From Vibrionaceae bacterium (lineage in GTDB: Bacteria; Pseudomonadota; Gammaproteobacteria; Enterobacterales; Vibrionaceae), in contig JAAEZQ010000001.1 in NCBI GenBank assembly GCA_018222805.1, positions 1 through 64,000 of the forward strand: a DNA stretch of 64,000 bases. Reading direction: 5' to 3'. Below the pieces are notes generated by a model. It saw only the letters and a program-made list of their open reading frames with translations. It ran no database searches and had not been told where the DNA came from. The position numbers were made by a program, and so were the translations under genes. The stretch's first letter is position 1. Every line of letters starts with the position of its first letter. This document shows positions 55,866-64,000 of this stretch, one piece after another.

Positions 55866-56990
55866 GTGACTCAAAACAAACCACCTCTTATCTGGTTGAA
55901 TATATTAATATTTTCTACCAGCTTCGCACTTACCTTCATTGTTACTCCTTGGTATGCCTACCACTTTGGGTTAGGGTGGGAGCACTTGGTATGGGGCATC
56001 GTTGCGTTCAGTTTTACCAACTTGTCGATTACTGCGGGATATCATCGTCTTTGGAGCCATAAAACCTACGAAGCTCATCCTGCTTTACGTTTCGTATTTG
56101 CACTAGGCGGCGCATTTTCCCTACAAAACAGTGCATTACATTGGTCTTCCGATCACCGCGTCCACCACAAACACGTGGATAACAACGATAAAGACCCCTA
56201 TTCTGCTAAACGTGGCTTCTGGTACTCTCATATGGGCTGGATGTTGCGTGATTACAACAAATCAAAAGAGAACGACTACACCAACTGTCGTGATCTTAAA
56301 CGTGACAAGATTGTGGTGTGGCAACACGACTACTATGTTCTACTTGCGCTCGTAACAAATATCGGTTTTCCGGTTGCCTTAGGGCTCATTTATGGTGACG
56401 TATGGGGAATGCTACTGGTTGTGGGCGCAGTTCGCTTATTTATGAGCCACCACACGACCTTTTTTATCAATTCATTGGCTCATGTTTGGGGTAAACAGAC
56501 GTTTACTGACAAAAATACAGCGCGTGATAATGGAGTTTTGGCCTTTTTTACGTTTGGTGAGGGCTACCATAATTTTCATCACATCTTTGAGAATGACTAT
56601 CGCAACGGTGTTTACTGGTGGCATTACGACCCAACCAAGTGGTTGATCAAGTCTTGCTCTTGGTTTGGATTAACATCCAAATTACGCACGACCCCTACTT
56701 TCAGAATAGAAAAAGCCCGTGCTACCCAATTGTTGAAGAAAACCAGAGAGAAACTGGAATCGAGACCGAACACCCAGCCTATTCTCGACCAACTTCAGTG
56801 CGAGTTTGATTCTCTGGTTCATCATATGCAGGAATACTATGAGGTTCGAAAAGAGCTGATTAGTAAAAAGACAGCAGACGTAGTGAAGAAGTATGAATAT
56901 TCCGTCTGTAAGTTGAAATATCAGCAGATAAAAGCAGAGTTTGAAAGACAACAACATAGCTGGAATATCATGGTTCGTCGATACGCGTAA
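55866..56990 (+). CDS. Membrane acyl-CoA/acyl-lipid delta-9-type fatty acid desaturase
   Basis: A 374-residue integral membrane di-iron desaturase. The three histidine boxes are HRLWSH near residue 61, HRVHHKH near residue 97 and EGYHNFHH near residue 230. Several helices surround them. It introduces a cis double bond into long-chain acyl groups, adjusting membrane fluidity. A C-terminal extension of about 100 charged residues follows the usual desaturase end. I set the start at GTG 55866, which follows AGGAAA; a TTG at 55839 lies in the proposed operator. Confidence 0.9.
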   Translation: MTQNKPPLIWLNILIFSTSFALTFIVTPWYAYHFGLGWEHLVWGIVAFSFTNLSITAGYHRLWSHKTYEAHPALRFVFALGGAFSLQNSALHWSSDHRVHHKHVDNNDKDPYSAKRGFWYSHMGWMLRDYNKSKENDYTNCRDLKRDKIVVWQHDYYVLLALVTNIGFPVALGLIYGDVWGMLLVVGAVRLFMSHHTTFFINSLAHVWGKQTFTDKNTARDNGVLAFFTFGEGYHNFHHIFENDYRNGVYWWHYDPTKWLIKSCSWFGLTSKLRTTPTFRIEKARATQLLKKTREKLESRPNTQPILDQLQCEFDSLVHHMQEYYEVRKELISKKTADVVKKYEYSVCKLKYQQIKAEFERQQHSWNIMVRRYA

Positions 56991-57011
56991 CCTTATCCCT
57001 ACCACCACTTC

Positions 57012-57039
57012 AAAGCTCCGACTCATCGGGGCTTTTTTT
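57012..57039 (+). terminator. desaturase terminator
   Basis: AAAGCTCCGA-CTCA-TCGGGGCTTT with one G-T pair, then T-run, just after the desaturase gene. Confidence 0.85.
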
Positions 57040-57348
57040 CTTCAGACATTCATTAACTCAAAATCAGGTTACAACCATCCATTTTGATTACTTTCCGCCC
57101 ACCTCCTGTGTTAATGCACCAGTTATCGACCAGTATTATATTTCATTAACACTTATATTAATTGGCATATATCACCTATACGACCATCTTTAAACAAAAT
57201 AATACATCGCGTTTACTTATTAAAATATTATTTGTTTTAGATCATGCAAGTCCCAGATTCAACTCGTGCCACAGACAAGAATTCTGTACATTTCTTGTCA
57301 TAATTTGAAACAATTTTATCCTTATTTTCAATACATCTGGAGACCCTT
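57040..57348. promoter_or_regulatory. dcuC-type gene upstream region with an inverted repeat
   Basis: No gene in 309 bases. GACAAGAA (57274-57281) and TTCTTGTC (57292-57299) form a perfect eight-base inverted repeat with a ten-base centre, 50 bases before the start codon. It overlaps the likely promoter or leader, so it could be an operator. Confidence 0.45.
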
Positions 57349-58716
57349 ATGCTAGAGCTCTTAATTGGCTTAATAGTGACCATTACAGTGGGCTATTTCA
57401 TTGTCAAAGGCTATAAAGCGGCCGGCGTGCTTTTAACCGCAGGTATTAGTTTGCTTCTCTTAACTGGCGTGTTAGGCCACCAAGTTTTACCATCAAGCAT
57501 CACCTCAACCGGTAATATGGTATCGGACTCATTAGAATACGTTAAATATATGCTTCAGTACCGCGGTGGTGGCTTGGGCATGCAGATTATGTTGCTTTGT
57601 GGTTTTGCCTCTTATATGACACATATCGGCGCAAACAACGTCGTAGTAAAACAGTTCTCTAAACCGCTTTCAGTGATTAAGTCTCCTTATGTACTTTTAG
57701 TTGCGGCATACATCGTCGCCTGCTTAATGTCTTTAGCCGTAAGCTCGGCGACAGGTTTGGGTGTACTGTTAATGGCAACGTTATTCCCAATGATGGTTGC
57801 GATGGGTATCTCACGCCCGGCGGCAGTTGCAGTCTGTGCATCTCCAGCAGCAATCATTCTTTCTCCAACTTCAGGTGATGTTGTTATTGCCGCAGAAAAA
57901 TCAGGACTTGCTCTTGACGTATTTGCAGTTCAAACCGTTTTACCCGTATCGATTTGTGCCATCATCGTCATGGCTGTGGCAGCCTTCTTCTGGAACAAAT
58001 ATCTGGATAAGAAAGAAAACACACCAATGGAAAAGATCGACGTATCAGAAATCAAAGCGGATGCACCCGCGTTTTACGCAGCACTGCCATTTTTGCCAAT
58101 CATTGGTGTATTTCTCTTCAACGGCCGTACAGTTCCTGGATTAAGCCTAGATATCTACACTATCGTTGTTGCTTCCATTTTCCTCGGAGCTCTTATTCAT
58201 TACGTCGTGAACAAATTTGATGGCAAAAAGTCTCTGGAAGATTTGGATTCTTGTTACGAAGGTATGGCTGACGCATTTAAAGGCGTGGTAATGCTGTTAG
58301 TTGCAGCTGGTGTATTTGCACAAGGTTTGATGTCTATTGGCGCAATTGATAACCTGCTTCACCTAGCAGATCAGGCTGGTGCTGGCGGCGTTGCTCTTAT
58401 GCTGATTTTGACAGCGCTAACCGTTGCGGCAGCAATCGCTACAGGCTCTGGTAACGCACCATTCTATGCCTTCGTTGAACTCGCTCCTTCACTGGCAGCA
58501 AAAATGGGCCTAAACCCTGCATTCCTAATCATCCCAATGCTGCAAGCATCAAACTTAGGTCGTACCATATCTCCAGTTTCGGGCGTCGTAGTGGCAACAT
58601 CAGGTATGGCCAAAATAAGTCCATTCGAGGTTGTTAAACGTACCTCTGTGCCTGTTTTAGCAGGGTTAGTAACCGTCATCATAGGAACAATGGTTCTGGT
58701 ACCAATGAGTGCTTAA
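57349..58716 (+). CDS. DcuC-family C4-dicarboxylate transporter
   Basis: A 455-residue membrane carrier with about 12 helices. AVSSATGLGVLLMATLFPMM near residue 126 and AAAIATGSGNAPFYAFVELA near residue 360 are DcuC-family loops. E. coli DcuC (461 residues) exports succinate during fermentation. The last step LQASNLGRTISPVSGVVV near residue 400 is also typical. A GGAGACCC site precedes the ATG. It is a single gene with its own terminator. Confidence 0.88.
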   Translation: MLELLIGLIVTITVGYFIVKGYKAAGVLLTAGISLLLLTGVLGHQVLPSSITSTGNMVSDSLEYVKYMLQYRGGGLGMQIMLLCGFASYMTHIGANNVVVKQFSKPLSVIKSPYVLLVAAYIVACLMSLAVSSATGLGVLLMATLFPMMVAMGISRPAAVAVCASPAAIILSPTSGDVVIAAEKSGLALDVFAVQTVLPVSICAIIVMAVAAFFWNKYLDKKENTPMEKIDVSEIKADAPAFYAALPFLPIIGVFLFNGRTVPGLSLDIYTIVVASIFLGALIHYVVNKFDGKKSLEDLDSCYEGMADAFKGVVMLLVAAGVFAQGLMSIGAIDNLLHLADQAGAGGVALMLILTALTVAAAIATGSGNAPFYAFVELAPSLAAKMGLNPAFLIIPMLQASNLGRTISPVSGVVVATSGMAKISPFEVVKRTSVPVLAGLVTVIIGTMVLVPMSA

Positions 58717-58751
58717 TACGTTTACTAAAAATATCTAGTTTCAACAATGAC

Positions 58752-58784
58752 AAAGGCCCGCTGTAAAGTCGGGTCTTTTTGTTT
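58752..58784 (+). terminator. terminator of the dcuC-type gene
   Basis: AAAGGCCCG pairs with CGGGTCTTT (one G-T pair) across a nine-base loop, then TTGTTTT. Confidence 0.75.
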
Positions 58785-58971
58785 TCACCAGTGTTAGATC
58801 GCATCTTCTATCACCTCCTCTTCCTATCTTTCCAATCACTCTCATTGCTTATTGACATTGCTCAACACGTGACATATTTCGCGTATGTAGAACGGTATTA
58901 GCGTTAGAGTTTGCTTACTATCTCAACAGCTTATATAAGAAATGTCACTCACTCGAAATCTGGAACTGAAT

Positions 58972-59562
58972 ATGACTGCACTGATTGCCTTTATTGTTAT
59001 CGTTCTACTAATCGCGGCGTATGCCATCAGCATCTACAACAAACTCGTGACTCTGCGAAACCGATTCAAAAACAGCTTCGCTCAAATCGAAGTTCAGCTC
59101 AAACGTCGATACGACCTGATTCCAAATTTAGTCAACACAGCAAAAGGCTATATGGAACATGAGAAAGAGACATTTGAACGTGTAATACAAGCTCGAAACC
59201 AAGCATTATCCGGCCTGAAGGCAGCCAGTGAAGCACCGGACAGTGCTTCTGCGATAAGCCAGCTTAGCCAAGCTGAAGGCATGTTACAAAACGCATTAGG
59301 TAAACTTAATGTTGTCGTTGAAGCTTACCCAGAGCTAAAAGCCAACGAGACGATGAGCCAACTCCAGGAAGAGTTAACCAGTACAGAAAACAAAGTCGCG
59401 TTTGCACGCCAAGCATTTAATGATGCGGTAACAAACTATAACATCTACAAGCAAACTTTCCCGCCCGTTATTTTTGCCAACATGTTTGGATTCCAGGACG
59501 GTAAATTGCTCGAATTTGCTGATAGCGAAGCCATCCAAGATGCGCCAAAGGTTGAATTTTAA
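58972..59562 (+). CDS. LemA-family membrane-anchored protein
   Basis: A 196-residue protein. One N-terminal membrane helix (about residues 2-22) is followed by a helical LemA domain with LVTLRNRFKNSFAQIEVQLK and RRYDLIPNLVNTAKGYM near residues 25-60. LemA proteins are often encoded with membrane M48 proteases, as here, but their function is unclear. I chose the ATG at 58972, which has GGAA upstream; an ATG ten codons earlier is weaker. It overlaps the protease start by one base. Confidence 0.87.
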   Translation: MTALIAFIVIVLLIAAYAISIYNKLVTLRNRFKNSFAQIEVQLKRRYDLIPNLVNTAKGYMEHEKETFERVIQARNQALSGLKAASEAPDSASAISQLSQAEGMLQNALGKLNVVVEAYPELKANETMSQLQEELTSTENKVAFARQAFNDAVTNYNIYKQTFPPVIFANMFGFQDGKLLEFADSEAIQDAPKVEF

Positions 59563-61418
59563 TGGATTTTTTCGGCCATCAAGATACAGCGCGTCAGCGA
59601 ACTGGACTTTTAGTGATACTGTTTACATTGGCAGTTTTAGCGATCACCAGTCTTGTTAGCGTGACATCGATTGGTATCTATTTTGGAGTCACTGGTAAGT
59701 CTTTCGATACTCAAAGCGTCATAAACTACAGTCTGTTAAGTTTTGTTGGTGTCATCTTGGTTGTGTCTATTAGCTCATTGATTCGACTTACAGACCTTAG
59801 CTCAAATGGTGGGCGCGGAGTAGCAGAAAGTATTGGTGGCAAACTTATTTCTCCAGATACAGTAGATTCGAAGCACAGGCAATTACTTAATGTCGTTGAA
59901 GAGATGGCAATTGCGTCAGGCATACCAGTTCCTCCTGTCTACTTGATGACAGAAGAACGTGGAATTAACGCTTTCGCCGCAGGAATGAGCATCGATGATG
60001 CCGTCATTGGTGTTACACAAGGTGCCCTTGATAGCTTCAATCGCGATGAACTTCAGGGCGTCATCGCTCATGAATTTAGCCATATCCTGAATGGAGACAT
60101 GCGCCTCAACACTCGACTGATAGGTGTCTTATTCGGTATCACTTGTATCGCTCATTTTGGGCACTTAGTATTGGACAGTTCACGCCATACAACTCGGGGA
60201 CTTTCTCGTAGCTCTTCAGATTCCAGCAAAGGTTATGCCGTCATTCTACTGATCGCTATCGTCTGTCTGGTACTTGGATGGTTGGGTACGCTGTTTGGCT
60301 CTATGATAAAAGCTGCGATTTCGCGTCAGCGTGAGTTTTTAGCAGACGCGAGTGCAGTACAGTTTACTCGCAACGATCAGGGGATAGCTGGCGCACTCAA
60401 GAAAATAGGCAGCAGTTCTAACGGCTCAACATTGGACACCAAAGCAAGTGACGAAATGAGTCATATGATGTTTGGACAAAGTAAGCTCTCAGGTTTTTCT
60501 GGTTTGTTTGCGACTCACCCACCTCTTGATGAAAGAATTCGCCGCATTGAGCCGAGTTGGGATGGAAACTATTCGCACCGAACTAAAAATAAAACTGCCA
60601 CTTTTGCTAGTGAACAAATAAGCGCATTTACGGAAAGCGCACCATTTACTGCCCACAAGCCAGATTCAACGTCAACGCTGTTCAATGATGCAGGTCAGCG
60701 CTTAATTGAACAACTACCTTCAGAACTTGTTGACCTTGCACGTGAGCCTTACAGTGCACGCTTCGTTACCTTCATCATCATCTTCGACGGCAGTGACATT
60801 CAACGAGAGATGATAAAATGTCACGTACCTCCTTCCTCTCAAACAAAACTGCTCCCTTGGCTCGATTACGATATACCGCTTCATCTTCGCTTTCCGCTGC
60901 TTGAATTAGCAATACCGGCACTCAAATTCCTCAGCGAAGGTCAGAGAAATCAACTTTGTGAGGTGCTGCGTGATCTTTCTCAAACTGATCATGATTACTC
61001 ACTCGCAGAGTGGTGCGTAATCAACTTGGTTGAAAAACAATTACTTGTTTCCTTTGGCCATACGAAGCAGAAAAAGTCACTAAAACAGCTTAAAGAAAGT
61101 GTGTTTTGGTTGCTCAGGGAGCTAGCTTGGGTTAGCCACTCTCAACAGGATCATGCACAACACGCTTTCAACTCTGCGCTCACTTATTTGGGTTTTCCAG
61201 AGCATGATTTGGAAAAAGCGAATAACAACTGGAGTTTGAGTCGTGCTACGTTAGAGCTGCTACTGCAGTTAAAGCAGAGAGAACGGGAAATGTTTGTTAA
61301 GGCATGCAGACTCGCAATTGAATCTGATGGTGTAATTACTGTCGCTGAAGGAGAGCTATATCGCGTTGTGGCTTGCTTCCTTGAAGTACCAGAGCCGCCA
61401 TTAACGCTCTCTAACTAG
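59562..61418 (+). CDS. M48-family membrane metalloprotease with TerB-like C-terminus
   Basis: A 618-residue HtpX-like protease, far longer than HtpX (about 290). Membrane helices lie near residues 17-42 and 52-70 and again near 185-250. The zinc motif HEFSH is near residue 169, and the third ligand Glu is in REFLADASAV near residue 258. THPPLDERIRRIEP near residue 320 is a family mark. From about residue 380 it is a separate soluble helical region ending in REREMFVKACRLAIESDGVI near residue 580, like a TerB domain. It probably cleaves membrane proteins with LemA as partner. Confidence 0.87.
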   Translation: MDFFGHQDTARQRTGLLVILFTLAVLAITSLVSVTSIGIYFGVTGKSFDTQSVINYSLLSFVGVILVVSISSLIRLTDLSSNGGRGVAESIGGKLISPDTVDSKHRQLLNVVEEMAIASGIPVPPVYLMTEERGINAFAAGMSIDDAVIGVTQGALDSFNRDELQGVIAHEFSHILNGDMRLNTRLIGVLFGITCIAHFGHLVLDSSRHTTRGLSRSSSDSSKGYAVILLIAIVCLVLGWLGTLFGSMIKAAISRQREFLADASAVQFTRNDQGIAGALKKIGSSSNGSTLDTKASDEMSHMMFGQSKLSGFSGLFATHPPLDERIRRIEPSWDGNYSHRTKNKTATFASEQISAFTESAPFTAHKPDSTSTLFNDAGQRLIEQLPSELVDLAREPYSARFVTFIIIFDGSDIQREMIKCHVPPSSQTKLLPWLDYDIPLHLRFPLLELAIPALKFLSEGQRNQLCEVLRDLSQTDHDYSLAEWCVINLVEKQLLVSFGHTKQKKSLKQLKESVFWLLRELAWVSHSQQDHAQHAFNSALTYLGFPEHDLEKANNNWSLSRATLELLLQLKQREREMFVKACRLAIESDGVITVAEGELYRVVACFLEVPEPPLTLSN

Positions 61419-61471
61419 ACACTTGTAGTGCGCAGACTACTTCTTTTTATTTAGTCTTTTATATAGAAAGC

Positions 61472-61504
61472 AAAACGCCAACGAATTATCGCTGGCGTTT
61501 TTTA
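61472..61504. terminator. bidirectional terminator
   Basis: AAAACGCCA-(12-14 base loop)-TGGCGTTTT with T-run on the plus side, between convergent genes. Confidence 0.88.
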
Positions 61505-61515
61505 TAATTATCTTT

Positions 61516-61872
61516 TTACGCTACTTTAAAGCGCTCTGGAACTCGTGTAATGCTTTGGCGGTAACTAAACCACAGATACGTTACTGCAACAGAGAAATAG
61601 AAATAAGACAAAGCAAACACTATTGGCGAGGTAATCAGATCCGCAGACATACCCCACATAACACCCGTAACTGTGATTGCCAATTTTGATAGCATGCCAC
61701 AAATCAACAAAAATAGCGCGAGTTGCGGGAAGCGAGAGCTACGAAAAGCGAAAAAGTAGCAGCTACCAACAGCCAAGGAAGCGATAGAAAGACCTAACAT
61801 AAATGAATGGAAATGCTCTGCCGATGCCACACCTGCAGAAACAGAAGCGATAAGCATTAGGAACAGTTTCAT
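61516..61872 (-). CDS. Small four-helix membrane protein, unknown function
   Basis: A 118-residue protein with four hydrophobic stretches (about residues 2-18, 24-44, 50-70 and 80-103) and a short basic tail. I do not recognise the family. The first segment could be a signal peptide (SAGVASAE). It is a single gene, convergent with the M48 protease, with its promoter in the following 600-base gap. Confidence 0.6.
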   Translation of the reverse strand: MKLFLMLIASVSAGVASAEHFHSFMLGLSIASLAVGSCYFFAFRSSRFPQLALFLLICGMLSKLAITVTGVMWGMSADLITSPIVFALSYFYFSVAVTYLWFSYRQSITRVPERFKVA

Positions 61873-62474
61873 AAGTTACCTCACAATAAATCGAAAAAAG
61901 CATCCCTTCATAAATGAAAACTCATTTTTCATTATATTCTGCTCATTTTGCATGCTATTACAAGCACATTTTTTGCTCACTTTGTGTACGACCTGCTGCA
62001 TCAAACAGCCTTATTACAAAAGGTTAACAACTAACTTTTCATAAATCCTTTGTATCAAATACTTAGTCATAGAAGCGCTCATTTTAGGCGCTTTTGTCAC
62101 AAAACATTAACACAGAAACATTCCGTAACTTTTATCTGAAAATGTGAACTAAATAGATAAGTTCAACACTTTCGCTCTATTTATCTGTACCACCCACGAC
62201 CATTAACGATTTATTTACATATACGCCGTAAATGTAAACATGGTTTTATAGATTCAAATGATTTTTAAATCTAACATCAAAAAGAGATTCCAATCACATA
62301 TTTATTGGTTATAATCCGCGCCAATTGCGTCAAATGTTGAAAAACGCAAACTTATTTTTATAAAAACCGTCTTTAAACCCACCACTCTCTAATGTTGGTG
62401 CAATAAGCCATTCCAAAGACTGTCTATCAGTGATTGGTTGTAGGCTCCTGCCAGAGAGTTAACCGAGAGATAAA
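61873..62474. other. 602-base AT-rich region upstream of the OFA transporter
   Basis: No protein gene is seen. A terminator-like hairpin (AAGCGC at 62073, GCGCTT at 62088, then TTTG) has no gene before it. TATAAT at 62309 could be a promoter element for the transporter, leaving a leader of about 160 bases. In that leader ACTCTCT (62384-62390) can pair with AGAGAGT (62453-62459) just before the ribosome site. Confidence 0.45.
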
Positions 62475-63707
62475 ATGAGTAAGATTGATAAAGCGATGCG
62501 CATCCTGCTAGCAGGTTTCTGCATCAACCTTTGTCTTGGCATCCTGTATGCTTGGAGTGTATTCAATAAGGCACTGGTAACTGAATCCGGCTGGACTGCT
62601 GCAGAAGCTTCTGCGCCGTACGCGACTGCAACCATCACTTTCTCTATCTGTCTCCTTGTTGCAGGCATCTTACAAGACCGTATGGGTCCACGTTTGATCC
62701 TTATTCTTGGTACAGTTCTAACAGGCTTGGGCATGATTGCATCTGGCTTTGTTGACACTCCACTTATGCTTAACATCACGTTTGGTGTGATCACAGGTGC
62801 TGGTATCGGTTTTGGTTACGCGTGTCTTTCTCCATCAGCGATGAAATGGTTCCACCCTTCGAAGAAAGGTATGGTTAACGGTCTAATTGCTGCAGGTTTC
62901 GGTCTCGCGGCTATTTACCTAGCGCCAGTGACTTCTGCGCTAATCGATAGCATGGGCATTCAAACCAGCTTTATGGTTCTTGGTGTTGGTATCCTTGCGA
63001 TTGCAGTTCCACTTGCAGCAACGATTAATAACCCACCAGCAGATTACACGCCAGCTGAGCCTAAAGTAAAAGCAGGCCAAACGCCTAAAGCGCTTAAAAA
63101 GTCTGACGATTTAACCTGGAAAGCGATGTTGAAAACACCACAGTTCTACTCACTGTGGATCATGTACGCGTTCGCGGCTTCTGTTGGCCTTATGATCATC
63201 GGTAACATCACGACGATTGCAAGTGTTCAAGCTAACCTGCCAAACGCAGTTTACCTGGCTTCTATTCTTGCGGTATTCAACTCAGGCGGCCGTGTTGCAG
63301 CTGGTATGCTTGCAGACAAAATTGGCGGCGTTCGTACACTTCTACTTGCGTTCATTCTGCAAGGCGTCAACATGGCGTTGTTCGCAACGTTCGACTCAGA
63401 GTTTACTCTCATCATTGGTACCGCTATTGCGGCAGTAGGTTATGGCACACTTCTGGCTGTATTCCCTACCCTTACCGCAGAGTTCTACGGTCTGAAAAAC
63501 TACGGTACAAACTATGGTGTGCTATACACAGCATGGGGTATTGGTGGTGCCATCGGTGCAGCAGTAGTTGGTTACTCAATGACTAACGGCGAAGGTTACA
63601 CACTGGCTTACACAGTCTCTGCAGCAATGATGGCAGTATGTATCGTATTAGCGTTCATCACTAAGCCACTGACTGAAACGAAAGTTGCACAGCTCAAAAA
63701 CGCATAA
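62475..63707 (+). CDS. OFA-family MFS transporter
   Basis: A 410-residue major facilitator with 12 helices. The start AGFCINLCLGILYAWSVFNKAL is characteristic of the oxalate/formate antiporter family, as is FGYACLSPSAMKWFHPSKKG near residue 115. E. coli YhjX, of the same family, is induced by pyruvate. The substrate here is not known. GAGAGATAAA precedes the ATG, and a strong terminator follows. Confidence 0.88.
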   Translation: MSKIDKAMRILLAGFCINLCLGILYAWSVFNKALVTESGWTAAEASAPYATATITFSICLLVAGILQDRMGPRLILILGTVLTGLGMIASGFVDTPLMLNITFGVITGAGIGFGYACLSPSAMKWFHPSKKGMVNGLIAAGFGLAAIYLAPVTSALIDSMGIQTSFMVLGVGILAIAVPLAATINNPPADYTPAEPKVKAGQTPKALKKSDDLTWKAMLKTPQFYSLWIMYAFAASVGLMIIGNITTIASVQANLPNAVYLASILAVFNSGGRVAAGMLADKIGGVRTLLLAFILQGVNMALFATFDSEFTLIIGTAIAAVGYGTLLAVFPTLTAEFYGLKNYGTNYGVLYTAWGIGGAIGAAVVGYSMTNGEGYTLAYTVSAAMMAVCIVLAFITKPLTETKVAQLKNA

Positions 63708-63728
63708 TTGTGAATTGATTTGATGATG

Positions 63729-63759
63729 AAAAGGCTTAACCTATTGGTTAAGCCTTTTT
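63729..63759 (+). terminator. terminator of the OFA transporter gene
   Basis: AAAAGGCTTAACC-TATT-GGTTAAGCCTTTTT, a 13-pair perfect stem with T-run. Confidence 0.92.
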
Positions 63760-63787
63760 GTTATCGGTAATAAAATCCTGTCGAATT

Positions 63788-64000
63788 ATGCAAAAACCTG
63801 TCGAACTCGCACCAGATTACTATTTAGATAATTTCCTCAAGCTAACCCAACATGCTACGCATTGGTATAGCGACTTATTACTAGAGGAAGAGCATCATTG
63901 GCTCACAGCATTCACGCAACTGAGCAAACCATCACAATGTCTATTAGTGCGACTATACAGTCGTAAAGGGTGTTGGTTTCGCAGTGATAAACTCAATTAT
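63788..64000 (+). CDS. VRR-NUC (FAN1-like) nuclease, N-terminal part only
   Basis: The first 71 codons of a gene that runs off the window. YYLDNFLKLTQHATHWYSDL and LLVRLYSRKGCWFRSDKLNY match the N-terminus of bacterial FAN1/VRR-NUC proteins, structure-selective nucleases that act on branched DNA. The nuclease domain itself lies outside the window. The ATG at 63788 has only a weak ribosome site. Confidence 0.62.
   Translation, partial: MQKPVELAPDYYLDNFLKLTQHATHWYSDLLLEEEHHWLTAFTQLSKPSQCLLVRLYSRKGCWFRSDKLNY

Noticed and set aside
57220..57260. Possible CRP or FNR site before the DcuC-type gene
   Set aside because: TTGTTTTAGATCATGCAA matches neither TGTGA-N6-TCACA nor TTGAT-N4-ATCAA well enough.

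Overview
The window reads as a chromosomal segment of a Vibrio, probably of the Harveyi/Parahaemolyticus group. The case rests on gene content rather than on any database search: a Qrr quorum-sensing small RNA with a sigma-54 promoter and LuxO-type sites, RavA/ViaA, DUF2999, an OFA-family transporter, several LysR regulators and TRAP transporters. Base composition looks fairly even. I see no phage, plasmid, integron, insertion sequence, rRNA or CRISPR array.

Layout. 1-5.1 kb: tRNA-Leu and tRNA-Gly (minus strand), azlCD, respiratory D-lactate dehydrogenase (dld), a LysR regulator, tRNA-Cys. 5.2-8.3 kb: viaA-ravA. 8.7-13.0 kb: Nudix hydrolase, threonine aldolase, a small cytochrome c, an AstE/AspA-type metalloenzyme, lipocalin, and a cystatin-like lipoprotein. 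13.1-20.2 kb: a catabolic operon (TRAP transporter dctQMP, a three-subunit FAD/[2Fe-2S] amine or opine oxidase, RidA) with a divergent LysR gene. 20.2-22.1 kb: a three-gene cassette of unknown function with a DUF2589 protein. 22.4-27.5 kb: sbcCD and yceB. 27.8-30.8 kb: a decayed locus with an intact SDR gene and an intact dctM, but only fragments of a CoA-transferase, dctP and dctQ. 30.9-36.7 kb: DUF2999, MazG-like and NifW-like proteins, katG, a CDGSH-glutamate synthase fusion, a YbaK-type deacylase. 36.8-40.7 kb: a CitAB/DcuSR-type two-component pair beside a divergent DASS anion transporter. 40.8-44.4 kb: GNAT, Nudix, EamA exporter, Qrr sRNA, MAPEG and TauE/SafE proteins. 44.9-53.4 kb: a signalling block with two NarL-type regulators, a LysR regulator, a GGDEF protein, a REC-EAL phosphodiesterase and a 1224-residue hybrid kinase, laid out like the Pseudomonas RocS/RocR/RocA system. 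53.9-64 kb: rbgA, GNAT, acyl desaturase, DcuC-type carrier, LemA plus an M48 protease, a small membrane protein, an OFA transporter and the start of a FAN1-like VRR-NUC nuclease cut by the window edge.

How the parts connect. The hybrid kinase, EAL, NarL and GGDEF genes probably form one c-di-GMP switch, with synthesis and degradation encoded side by side. The Qrr RNA adds a quorum-sensing output nearby. The TRAP/oxidase/RidA operon imports and oxidises a secondary amine or D-amino-acid-like compound. The segment at 27.8-30.8 kb shows a comparable uptake-and-catabolism locus that has been lost through internal deletions.

Starts were moved downstream of the longest frame where a ribosome binding site or family length favoured it, and each case is stated. 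Species, substrates and regulator targets are inferences.
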